Assembly: GCA_013399695.1 (NCBI GenBank)
Contig: VXAU01000197.1
Location: forward strand, 5,085,016-5,149,015
From: Formicarius rufipectus
Lineage: Eukaryota; Chordata; Aves; Passeriformes; Formicariidae
Reading direction: 5' to 3'
DNA length: 64,000 nucleotides
Part shown: positions 1 to 11,652 of the stretch, piece by piece
Layout: the number at the start of each line of letters is the position of its first letter
Position numbering within the stretch: the stretch's first letter is position 1
The notes under the pieces: model-generated
Databases searched by the model: none
Seen by the model: only the letters and a program-made list of their open reading frames with translations
What the model was told of the DNA's origin: nothing
Translations under genes and position numbers: made by a program

Positions 1-267
1 GCAGGGTGGCCTGTTGGGTTTGGGGGGGGATGGCAGTGACCCTGCTCCAGGAGATGCACTGTGCCCAGCAGCCAAGTTATAGAGCTGTGCATCTGGGTCT
101 GCAGAGGCCTGGGATGTCTGAGTCAGGGCCATCTGGCCTCCCCTCCTGCATCCTTCTGGAAAATGGGCAGATGTTGAGCCCCATCTTCCCACAGTGGTTT
201 GTGATCGTGGAGCAGGGGAGAGCAGAGGTGGTTTGCTTTCTGAAGGCTCCTTTCCCTTTGTCCACAG
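1..267 (+). other. NCOR2: 3' end of the intron upstream of the first visible NCOR2 exon
   Basis: Intron sequence ending in a pyrimidine-rich tract and TCCACAG at 261-267. It is a phase 2 intron: the upstream exon must supply the first two bases of the Arg codon completed by the A at 268. Nothing else is recognisable here. Confidence 0.85.
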
Positions 268-448
268 ATCTCAGGAGCTGCACCTGAGAACTGAGGCTCA
301 TTCCTATCTCTCTGACCTGACCAAGCCATCGGACTTGGAGTTCATTGAAACCAAGAGGCCACGTCTGGACCTGCTGCAGGACCCCCTGATGCGGCACTCG
401 CCTCTCCTGAACCAGAGCCAGCAGGGAGGCACAGAAGATCTCTCAAAG
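268..448 (+). CDS. NCOR2: NCOR2 coding exon 1 of window (N-terminal repression region)
   Basis: The exon is 181 nt: one base that completes a split Arg codon, then 60 codons from SQELHLR to TEDLSK. The acceptor is TCCACAG|A and the donor AAAG|GTAAGG, ending on a codon boundary. It corresponds to about human residues 79-137 in the N-terminal repression region (RD1), upstream of the GPS2-binding coil. The segment is likely disordered: it is rich in Ser, Pro and acidic residues and carries a conserved basic KRPR motif after FIET. It is the least conserved of the nine exons. The bird version differs from human at many positions and appears one residue longer around TKPSDLEF. The comparison is from memory; exon borders are read directly. 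Confidence 0.95.
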
Positions 449-3400
449 GTAAGGGGCCAATGACATGTGCTGCCAGCTGGGTGTAGGATCTGGGTTTTGG
501 GATCCCCTTGACATGTGTGGAGCTATCTTTGAGGCTTTGAGCCTCTGCTGAATTCAGTGTGGGTGGTGGTTCCCAACACATTGAGTGGTGCATAGGAGTG
601 TTGAATAATATTCCCTGGAATGGGGTGACCATTTTGGGAAAAAAAGAAGCATATCAGCTTTCCCCATAACTGTAACAGTCACAGAGGTTTTTTACTGGGC
701 CATTAGATACGACAGAACAATTTGGAAGCTCCTGTAGGCTGAATGGTCATGTCTGGCTTATCTGGATACTCTGCCTTGATTTGATTTTTACTTGACGTTT
801 CTCATTTATCACATCTCTTTATTTAATATCAGTGTTTGAAGGGCTGGAATAGGTTTCTGGTGGTTCTTTAATATAATCTTCCCCAGGAAAGCCTCCCTAG
901 TCCCAGCCTCATTTAACAAAGCAAATCATTTACTTACAATTGTCCCCTCTGCACATGGAATAAATGTTGCAAAGAGAAATCCCTTGCTTGTGTGCCTGTT
1001 TGGATTTGCTTTTATGCTCGGTTGGGATAAATTGTGTTTGATTTTGCCTCGAGTTTGGACGTGCTCCGGGTTGGCAGGAAAGTCATGCTGGATAAATGTG
1101 CTGGGGGCAGCTGTCTCTTGATACCAGTGCTGAGGGCTAGGGCAGCTGCAGGATGAGCTTGGGAAGTGCCTGAGCCCTCAGTGAAATGAAAGGGAAGTTG
1201 CATCTGTGCCCAGGGTGATGGGGATGGTTTGCTGTATCACTGTGGGAGCTGACTGAAACCACATATGGGCAAGAAAGCACTTCCTTGGGAATGCCAGGGT
1301 ATTCAGACATCTCTTATCCATATGGTACTGGTGGGCTTTACCTCAGATCCCTCTGACCTGTCTTTAATGAGTGGTTATTTAACTTCAGAATAGTTCAGAT
1401 GCCAAGGGAAGCCTGAAGGCTCTGAAATGTTGAGTGTCCTTGGGGGGTGTTGGTTGGGTAGCTGATGGGGACAATACACTGTTGTCCATGAAACAAAAAA
1501 TAGCCCTCTCCAAAGAAATGGGGAAAGCAGAATGACTTTCCTGTCTGCACATTATTCTCACCAGCAGTTCTGTTCCACCTCTCACCAGAAAACCACAGAT
1601 TGTCTCAGCTATTTGTTTCTAATAGGCAGAGCCTCTCTTGAGGCATTAGTTGGTGAGTTCAGGGGCTGCATTTGCTTCTTGGTCTGTGACACATTTCCAA
1701 GAATTACATGCATTTTATGGGGCTTTCATTTGTTAATGAAAGAGAGAGAGAGAGCTGAGATACAATTCAGCAAGACAAGATTATGCTTTTAGTGGAGCCA
1801 TTTGTAATTTTAGAGTCTGGAAGGCAGAAGAAAATGTGGTGTCCCTGACTGGTGAGAGCCTGACTGGAGCTGGGATTAGTTGCTCTAAACTAGCAGGAAC
1901 TGTTTCCAGAATGGGCTTGATGGAACTCACTGCAAGACAGATGGTCTCAGTGCTGTTCAAGTGGTTGGGAGTAGAAGGCAAGTCTGGGGCACAGAGTATA
2001 TCTGCCATTGCAACTTGGGAAATTGGGTTAACAGCAGCCTTTTGGCATTAGTCCTGAGCAGTTGTCCCCAGACTATTCTATAAACTGCTGGTGGACATTA
2101 AGGTCATGGAAAAGCTTCTGCCGCTGATGTGTGCATTGCTCTGGGCCTCAGCACATTGGAGAAGCTGTTCTGGGTGTGCTGGCCCAGGGGGAATGTAAAG
2201 AACTGAAACTGGTCTTTGGCCACAGCTCTGGACACTTGCAGATCTGGGCTGCTGACACAGGTAAAACCTCTTCTTGCATCTGTGCTAAGCCAGCAACTTC
2301 GCAACTGAATTCAGCACTGGTCTCTGATGGTGTAACTCACCACCTGGGACAGAAGGTAAAGACCTTCCTGAGGGGCTCTGTGCTGAGGGAGGAGTGTGGC
2401 ACACAGGTGTTGGCAGGATGTGTGTCCCAGTGACCAGAGCTGGAGAGAGACATTTGCTGTTCTGTCCGTGCTGCTGACTCAGTGCCTGATGAAGTCACCC
2501 AGTGCTTTATCTAGGGCAGCTTTGCCAAGAGGGTTAGCTCTTTGGGTGAGATGCACCATGTGAGCCCAGTATTGCTAAACACACTGCTGGCTGTTTAGCT
2601 GGAGTATCCTAGGAGTTGTTCCCTTCCTCCTTAACCCCATTCCATGCTGTTGCAGTCACTGTGTGGGGAGGAGCTCGGTTTACTCATGGGAGTAACAGCA
2701 TTAGGACTATTTTTCATGGTGATTTTACAGACTGAGCTGATTTCTGCACAGTAAGAGCTCCACAAAGCCCTCAATAAAAAGGCTGGGGGTTTGGTTACAT
2801 GCTCTGGGCGCCAGCCTGACTGTCCCAGGGGATGTAACTGTAATGGATGTTGCTCCCAGGCAGTGGATAGGTCTTGGTCCCTGCTGGTTTCAGAGCAGTG
2901 GTGGGGCTGAGATGCGGAATTGGGTCTGTGGTGGGGTGTGGGTTTAGCACATCTCTGACAACCATTGATAACTAGATTCACCAGCCTTCAGCCCAGGACA
3001 GAGAAACCAACATAATTCCTGCACATTTCCAAGGCCTTTGTTGTGTGCCATAATCTGTGCTCTGAACACAGATGGAGTACTTGATGTGGCAAATGTTGGT
3101 AGCATATTCCAGAGTTTTTCCCCCATGAGGAGTGGCTCTCTCATGCCTTTTATTCCTCGTCTACCCCTCCCAAATGTGGGGTGAGCTGGGCCCCTTAACC
3201 CTGCTCAGGATCATTGCAGCCTCACTCCAAGCAGCATTTAGTCTGTAAGGAGAAGGTAATGCCTTCTCTTGGATCAGCACATTCTAGCTGGAGAAAGCAG
3301 ACGTGCTTTTGGGCAGCATGCCTTTCAAAAGCACCAGCTTTCAGCTAAATCTCACATTGTCCAGTAAAAGATCTTACCTTACCTTATAAACCTCACATTG

Positions 3401-5339
3401 ATCACATCCTCAAACACTGCTGTTTCTTTCCAAGCCAGGGAGCAGAAGGTTGTTTTCTTGCCTGCTTACCCCCATTTCAGCATCTTTTTCCCTGCAAGAG
3501 GGATTACTGTCCTGTTGCTGCAGTATTGTGGTCCTGGGATCCTGCTGCTGAATGTGGCCAGGAGGGCTCTGGTGAGCTCAGTCTGTTGGAGAGAAATGAA
3601 ATCTCCCCATGCCTTCTGCCAGCCAGGGCTGATGCTGCCCCTGGGAAGGTGCTCCCTTGAGCTGTGGCTGACAACAACCAGACACAGCTAAAGCAGGGCT
3701 GTTTTTTCAATCACTGCAAGCCTGGATGTGGGATTCATTGGGAAAGCTGCTGTGATGTGGTTTTGTCAGGTGTGTTCTTGGCAGAGATGCAGGAGCTTGT
3801 TCCCAGGACCTCCTTGGTGGCTTCTGCTGTCTTTCTTTCCGATAAAGTCACGGCCCTCCATCACGTAGCAGCAGCCAGGAGTAAAACAGACAGCCCCAGA
3901 GCAGGCCAGGGATGCTGTGCATGATCCCTGTCCCTGCACATAGGAGCACAGCTGGTGCTGCCTGTGATCCTGCCCCGTGGGGACAGTGAGCGTGGCACGT
4001 CTGGTCGATCAGTGCCTGCTCTCACCTCTCCAGGGCTGGAGCTTCATCCTACCTCTCCCCTTCCATCTCTTCTTCTTCCCATTATGTTTCCACTTGTTCT
4101 TCTCCCCATTTTTAGGACTGGTCTTCCACCACATACGTGGTTTGCTGCTCCTTCCTATAGGATTTGAGTCAGTCGTGTTGTGCATTTAGTCCCCTTGCAA
4201 GGGCTGCTGCACTTACACGGAGCCTATTGCTCTGACAGGAGTTCACTTACAGGGAGCCATGTAATCCCACGGGCACAGGGCTGGGTGGAGGCTTAGGAAA
4301 CCTGAACCTTGCTGCCATCTGCCCTGGCAGGCTGCTGGTCACCGGGTAAGTCTCTTCCTTTTTCAGTATCTCAGATTTCCTCGTCTGTACAAGGGACAAT
4401 GCCACTTCCCTCTTTTGTAAAATAATTCACAACTATGGATGGAAAAAGGCAATTAAGAAGCCATGTGTTGTTAGGATGTGGACTCTGCTTTACATTGTGG
4501 AAAGGTTTTAATTTCTTCCCTTTCTGTGTGAGTGTTTTTGTTGTGTTACGGACTGAAAAATGGAATAAGAAAAGGAAGAGGAGGGAGTTTTGGAAAAGAC
4601 AGCATCAAGGCCAGGAAATATGTATGGCAAAGCAGAAACTAGGGCAAAGGGTATTTTGCTTTGATGCATATTAATGTAGATTTAAAAGCAATTAATTGAA
4701 AAAGGAGGAATTAACACATTTGAAATGCCTTTTTAATGATGCATTGAAGCCAGCAGCGTACATGCCAAATTTCACACTGGCTGCCCGTTCCAGAGCCCAA
4801 TTTACAATGAGCTCCTGGAAGACAGGCTGTGGGATGGAAAGGCTCTTGGCTAGCCTGCTAACTCCTGCCCCAGCCACAGGCAGGCAGGGCACCGAGGACA
4901 GCCGAAAGGCCTTTTGGGAGCCCTGTGCCTTGGCAGTGCTGGCCCCTGGTCACTGCCCCATCCCTTGTTGAATGTTCCAGGGGAGAGGAGCAGGAGGCGG
5001 AGGGCTCTGGCAGCGGGGTTTTCCCCACTGCAGGACAGAGGGGCAGTGTCACAGCTCCCGGCACAGATAGCTGGGCTGGCAGGTAAATCACCAGTCGTGT
5101 TTCTGCTCCGTGGCTTTGTTATGGGAACATTGATCTGTTGCTGGGATTAACCTCTCAGAGTTTCCAGTGGGTTGGTCTCACAGTTATTAATGAAACTGGC
5201 TGGAACTTGTGTTGACCTTGGCAGAGGCCCCAGTTGGCTTGGAGGTAACTGGCAAAAGCATAATCTCTAATTGAGTAATCCAGGGCTGGGGGAGGGGAGC
5301 AGAGGGGGTGGACACACAGCAGTGCTTTGAGCTGGGAGA

Positions 5340-5610
5340 GCTCTGTGCTCCATCGGGATGCGTGGGAGAGGAGGGCTCGGAGCGGCGCTGAGCACGGCGG
5401 CCGCCGAGGGAATTAGCAGGCAGAAGCCAGGCAGCACCTCGGATCCAGCACCCCAGGCTCCCTCTGGTACAAAACAGCCCAGAATTCCAGTGCCTCCCCG
5501 TGATTTATTGCTGTGGAACAATAGCACAGAGGGACTGGAGAATGGAACGAGCTGGGAGCGTCGGCCGTCCCTCAACGTGTGTCCTCCCGTAGCCTCTGCG
5601 GCGTGGAGCA
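5340..5610. promoter_or_regulatory. CpG-rich patch in the first visible intron (possible regulatory element)
   Basis: CpG dinucleotides are clearly denser here than in the surrounding intron. There is a perfect 12-bp GC palindrome, CGGCGGCCGCCG at 5395-5406, which includes a NotI-type GCGGCCGC. No exon or open frame of known type is seen. CpG clusters inside introns can be alternative promoters or enhancers. That role is inference here. Confidence 0.35.
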
Positions 5611-8600
5611 CGCTGGGCTCTGCCTTCCCCCCTGGAGGTTGTTTTTCACTTGGGAAAAAGAGGTCTGGGCTCATTTCTTGAGCTTTTGGTGAATGTCTGC
5701 AAGTGGGGAGCCAGCAATAGCTGGGCTGTCTTCCCTGGCTGTGCAGCTCTGTCATGGGGGAGAGAGGTGCTTACTGGGCCGGCTGTGGCTGTGCCCAGAT
5801 CTTTTGGGGAAGGGGTGACTGTCGGCAAGCCCCACGGGACACCCAGGCAGGGGGATCCTGAGGAGCTGCTGTAGCACTGAAGGACAGGGGACACACTCAT
5901 GCTGCCTGCATCCTGTTGCTGCCTCCCTGTTATCCAAAACCCAAGTGAGAGACCTCTCAGTTTGTGGCTTGACCAGCCCTGTGGCAGGTGAAATGCCTCA
6001 GGCACCTTGCCATGGAAAGAGCAGTTCTTGCCTCGAGGACTGTGGGGTGCTCGATGCAGAGCCTGCCCATGCTTCTTGGCTTCCCAAATGCTTCCTGGAG
6101 GAGTGGACTTCTGTGGAAGTGACTCTAACCTCAGGTCTGAGCAATGAAATGAAACCCTTTTAGTGGGTACAAACACACCTACATCTTTCCTGCCTTTGTC
6201 CTCCTTCCCCTGCAAAGAGCAGCAGTTCTTGTTAACTCTCCTTTCAGCCCTGGCTGGGAGGCAGCTGGGCTCTCCCTGAGGAGCTGAGCCAGTGGAGTTG
6301 GGTGCCCATCAGGAGCGAGTAGAGTGGGGTTGGTGAGTCCAGGAGCTGTAGGAGGATCCTCCTCCAACGTATTCAACATCCACCCATCTGCTGTGAGCTT
6401 GTTCACACTGTCGACTAGTGCCTGATAAAAATCTGGTTGCAAAAAATGATCTGGTGGGGTGGGGAATTTACGTTAGGGCAGCAGTGATTCAAAGCTATTT
6501 CTGGGAAGATGAGGGAGATGTTGACATTCTCTGTCATTCCAAACATATTTAAAAGCTGAAATATTTGCATTGTTCACGTTGTCACAGTGCAAACGTTTCT
6601 GGCTGGATTTCTCCCACCCCCTGCTTTCCTCCCTGCTCTGAAGATCATTTCCACATTACATGAGGATGACTGTGAATGTTGACCCCTGCTCAATGTGAGC
6701 ACACACCTTTGGGAGCGTGTGTCTGCTGTGTGCAAGCAGAGTGGCTCTCCTGGCATGCCCAGCAGTCCATCCCGTCGCCCACTGTGCAGCGGCTGTGCCA
6801 GGGTGGCTGTGAGGGGCTGTCAGCAGCCCGTGCCATGCACCAGCGTGGGATGGGAAACCAAAGGAACAAACAGCCTGAGGAGTGTTGTATCTGGAATCTC
6901 TGTCCCATGCATGGGCTCATGCTGGTTTCATGTGAAAAACAGATGCTTTTGGGCGTTGCGTAGTACTTGTGAAATGCTTGTCTCCTCCAGCTGGCCCTTT
7001 TTGCAAGACAACTGGTTTTATTCCATTTCTCACCTGAAATTCCTATGGCCAAAGAGCCAGAGAACTGAAGTATGACCTGAGAGACTTGGATATGTCAGGG
7101 AAAGCCCTCATGGGCTGTGGAAACATTCCAGAGGCAGAATGTAGAAACCCTGGACCCTTCCCCGAGCCGCCTGCAGCCTGGCTCTTCCTGCCCTGGCTCT
7201 TCCAGCCTGTGGTGGTCCCTGAGCCACAGGCAGCAGGGCCAAGGCTCAGTGCAGCTGAAAAATCCACAGGAGAACTGACAGTGCCTCAAGCACAGGTTGT
7301 TTCGCACTTCTTGAGCTCGTTTGCCGTGATCGACATCCAAAACAACCTTTTAAATTGCCTTTTGGGCGCAGCGGTGGTGAAGGGCGATGTGATAAGGCTG
7401 ACTGCTTCTCAGGAGCTGCTTCATCATTTACATAATTGGACTTTTCTCTTCCACTCAGTCAATATTACAAGGCTCGCACAGGGCGACACCTCACCTGATC
7501 TGCTGGAGGAAAAGAAAGTCCCTTGACTTTGTGTGCCTCACCCCTGTAATTGGAAGAAATATTGCCAGCTCTTTCTTGCTTGCAGCAGGGCAGCCTTGGT
7601 GAGCTGGGTGTGCTGTGTGGGTTCAGGGAGACTCTTCTTCTCCATCTCTGTATTTGTACATATTACATGTATCTATTTTATCTTCCATAGCAAAGATTCC
7701 AATGTGCCCTGTTACGTCCTGGAAATGGAGGAGAGGGCAAAGCTAGTTTGCTACTTTGTCAGCCCTCGAGTGGGACTTAGGAAATACAGGGTTGGTATGG
7801 CAGGAGCAGGTACTGGTCTCCTGTGCATTGCTCCAGAGCATGAGTAGGGTGCAGGGTGAGGAGGGCTGTGCCAGCCACCACTGCTGCCTGTGCTCAGCCC
7901 GTTTTGTACACTTGTATTAAAAAAGAATCCCTCACCTGGAATGAATTTCCAGGGAGGAATTCAGTCCTGCTGCTAGGAGGACCGTCTTGGCTGTTTTCTT
8001 CTCCTGCAGTCTCAACCTGATCCAGTTGTTTTCTGATCTTCTGGTAGGGTGTGTGTGTGCTGCTGGACATCTTGCAGATGAGCTTGGCCTCCCTCCTTGT
8101 TCAGCATCCTTGGACTCCCTCTCTTTCCAACAGTCTTCCTGGGGAGGGTGAGAGGTTAGGTGGCAGCAGCCTGGTTGTCTTCTCTGTGAACATACAGCAC
8201 CGAGCACATTTTTGGCACTGTACTTTTCCATGGTTAGGAAATGCAACCCATCCACTGTTCTGATGCACAGAATGAAAGCCAGTGAGTTGTGACACCCATC
8301 AGATTGATTCTGGGTGCTGTGTTTTGAGGAGGAGGGTATTTCATGCTAATACCTTCCTTCCAGTGTGGAGTGGAGGCTGTGGAGGAGATGCAGCAGCAGT
8401 CGATGGTGTTTGCCTGCTGCTGCTGGAGGGGATGAAGTGGGGGAGTGATTTCAGAGATGGATTTGGCAGAGATGAGTTGCAGCTCTTTGTGCCTGTGGTG
8501 ATGGAGCTGTAATAACATATTGAACATGGCAACAGCCCTTGCTAAAGCTCTGTGACTTCACGTTTGTGCTTCGTGGAGCCTCATCTCTTAACAACACCCT

Positions 8601-9839
8601 TAGCATCGATAACAGGAGAGGAGCTGTCGAGTGCCAAAGGGCCTAGTTAAAATCACTTGCTGAAAACCTCCTTTCTTTTTGGACCCAAACTTGCTTTTTA
8701 AACAGAAAAACTCTTTGGCTGTGTTTGAGGCAGAGAACATTCAGAGGGTTTTTTGGCTCTGCAGATCCGTGCTGCATGGGGGGGCCGGGGGGTGATGGAC
8801 GCTGGTGTGTGTCAGGAATGCTGCCTGTGTGCTCAGCAAGCGGAGAGGGGTTGTTTTAGGACAAGCTGACAGGCCCTTGGCTTGTTCTGCTGCTCTCTAA
8901 AAAATGTAATTCTAATTCTTGGCACCTTTTTCCAGGATGATAAGGAGTGAGAGCGCAGCAGAGCCTGTTCCCTCTGCCCTTGGAAATGGGCTTCTACCCA
9001 GCAGCAGAGCTGGCTCGGGGTGGGGAGTGATGTGCTCTGTCCTACGTCCAGTTTGGTGGATCAAAAGCAGACATTAGTGGGGGAGAAACAGCGTGGGGGA
9101 AAATGACCTGAACCACCATCTCACAGTGTTGACCTCGATCTAGTTACTCTTTGGTCACCTCAGTGCTCTGTCAGAGCATCTTCTGTAGGTGACAGCATTC
9201 CCTCCAGGTTCTGCTCACCTTCATCCCAGCCAAGGGCTGGCTGCCCCTTTGATCCTACACCCCACACCGTTACCTGTGAGCAAAGACCAGTGCACTGTCC
9301 TCTGACTGTGCCTAGCAGCAGAGGAGGAGATGGGCTGCAGGTATGGAGTTTCCCAGTCCACTGCTGCATCCTGAGGGGTTCCCCTGAGACTGCAGAGCCA
9401 TGGCACCCTGCTGCAGGACATGCCTTCTAACCCCTGACTCCCCTCCTCTGCCTGCACAGTAGCACTTGCCAGGCTTGCCTTTGAGCAGCCTGCTCTGGTG
9501 GCTGCCCAAACAGGATCTGATTTCTTTCTTCCCTGAGGAGCTGCAGTGATCGTTTCTGCCTTCTGATCTCTACTTTGGATGCTGTCATTCCTGTGGCTGC
9601 TTAAGAAAGAGCCATTGCCTGGTGCAAATCAAGCTGTCCCACGTGGTTATGCGACCAAACCAAGCACAGGCTTTTATTTCAGGCTGGTTTTCAGCTCTGT
9701 GTTACTTTATCTTGTGCCAGCCATCTCAGGTATGATGTAGAGCAGATTGCCCCGAGCAGCTAATGTGTTTGCACCTCGGCAGCAGAGAGAGAGTGGCAGA
9801 TGTAAACACAGCAACGTTACAGTCTTTCAAACACTAGAA

Positions 9840-10350
9840 ACCTCCCAAAGAATAGGAGGATATGTGTATATACTTATATACAGTGCATTATATTAATGGC
9901 TTTCAATATATTTGGAGAGAAATTTGAAAATTCATGCATTCGTGAATGTTTCATGTGCATATACTTTTTTTATAGGTTTTTAAGTAATTGAAAAGCCTAT
10001 ATTTATATATATACACACACATATCTGTGTATGTATATATATGCTGCCTTGTATGCTTGTAAGCTGTTTTTTCAAAGGCTTCTTCCAGCCTTGTTCAGTG
10101 ATCCTGCCTTCAGCAGCCACAAGGAGAAATGCTCCAGTCTCGAGCAAGGCAAATATTGATTTGAGTCAATCTGGGTGCACTTGGAGACATCACTAGTGTT
10201 CATGAATGCAGCATAATCGCTGATTGGAGTGGGGAAATTTCATCATAAAGGCCCCAAAAGGGAGGTTTATTATTGCTTTCTTCCAAATGCCTGAATTTTA
10301 TTAGCTTCAGTCATTCTTGGCAGGGCAGTGGAATGGGATTTTATAGTTAG
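9840..10350. other. AT-rich intronic stretch with TA/CA simple repeats
   Basis: The block is AT-rich against a GC-rich background. It includes alternating TA and CA runs (about 9995-10045, with TATATATA and ACACACACA) and, further right, a non-repetitive AT-rich section (10140-10340) that looks like candidate conserved non-coding DNA. No gene is seen. Conservation cannot be judged from a single sequence. Confidence 0.4.
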
Positions 10351-11424
10351 CAAAGGAAAAGTAAACACAGTAATCATTTCACAGCCCTGTGCCTGCCAAA
10401 CCAAGATGGAAATTCCAGCCTTGGTGGGAAGCTGCTGCTTTGCTAGCAGATAATAACAAATTCACTGAGGGCTTATTCTTGCTATGAGAGTTGAGATGTT
10501 CAGGTTTTTCTGTAGCAGCCTGGTCTAGGGAGGCAAAGGCGCTTCGTACTTCTCTACAGGAATGGCCTGGGCAGAGGTTTGTGGTTTGAGTAACTCCTAG
10601 AGCCATTCACAATTAGAAATGGTGTTTCTGCTCTGTGCCTTTGGGAGATGCTCCATCCCATACTCTTGTCAGTATTTGATCTTTCCTTGGTCAGTCTTGC
10701 TCTGGTTGTAGAGCTGAGTGATGCTCAAGGAGTGACACCTTCAAGATGCCACGGTGGTCCTTGAACCCTGTGACTGTCTCTACCCGCTGAATGGGAGGAG
10801 GGATATTATGGCAAAAAAATTCTCCATACAAATCCAAAACTCCCTGAAAGGCTTATTTTGCTTTGTTTTCCTGGGCTTGTTGAGGTGGAGGGCTTGGCTG
10901 CCAGCTCAGCTCTGGCCCTGCACCCGCCTGCGTTTCCCAGTGCTGGAGGGGGGCATTATTTGCTGCCCCCACGGGGTGCAGGATGCACCTCCTGATGGAA
11001 AAGCAGGCGGAGCAGCCAAGGAAATGGCTACTCAAACAAGCAGCCAGTGCCGAAGGCAGCCCCTTCCACGTGTCTGCACAATTATTAGAACAATAAAGCA
11101 TTGAGTGGGGCCGGTGGTTGGCTCTGATGGATGGTGCAGCTGACGGCTGCTCTGCACCACCCGTGCGCTCTGTCAGCACAGACTCTGCTGGGGTTGGTGG
11201 GCCCTGCCTCGTGTCACCGAGGTGGAAATCAGTGCCAGCAGCTGGGGCCATGTCATACATCCTCACCTGTGCCTGTCCCTTGGGGTAGTGGCCTGTGGGT
11301 GTGTTTTGTGTGGCCATGGGGGCTTATCAGGCTGCTGGTGGACTCCTTGGGTAGTGGAGGGGCAGATGATGGAGCATTGTCCCCGTTGTGTCATGTCCCC
11401 TCTGGTTTCTACAGGTGAGAGGTA

Positions 11425-11652
11425 TTTGATGTCCAGCTTAGGTTGGATATTAGAAAAAAATTCTTTACAGAGAGAGTAATCTGGCATTGGAATGGCCTGC
11501 CCAGAGAGGTGGTGGACTCACCATCCCTGGAGGTTTTTAAACTGAGATTGGACATGGCACACAGTGCCATGATCTAGTGAACAGACTGGAGTTGGACCAG
11601 GGATTGGACTCGGTCTCGGAGGTCTTTTCCAACCCAATCGATTCTATGATTC
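11425..11652 (+). mobile_element. CR1 non-LTR retrotransposon, 5'-truncated 3' end
   Basis: The sequence matches the characteristic CR1 tail of birds. In order it has 'TTGGATATTAGAAAAAAATT', 'CATTGGAATGGCCTGCCCAG', 'TCACCATCCCTGGAGGTTTT', then 'TCTTTTCCAACCCAA' and the terminal 'GATTCTATGATTC' repeat. CR1 elements end in short ATTCTATGAT-type repeats and not in poly-A, and most copies are severely 5'-truncated, as here. The copy lies in the same orientation as NCOR2 and carries no intact reverse transcriptase. The 5' boundary is approximate by about 15 nt. Its moderate divergence from the consensus I remember suggests an old insertion. Confidence 0.93.

Noticed and set aside
5358..5681. 107-codon + frame over the CpG patch
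   Set aside because: Composition follows GC content, there is no domain and no splice link to NCOR2, and a minus-strand frame of similar size overlaps it.
8390..8425. CAGCAGCAG/CTGCTGCTG inverted pair as a microRNA-like hairpin
   Set aside because: The stem is a short low-complexity repeat of about 10 bp, too short and simple for a miRNA precursor.
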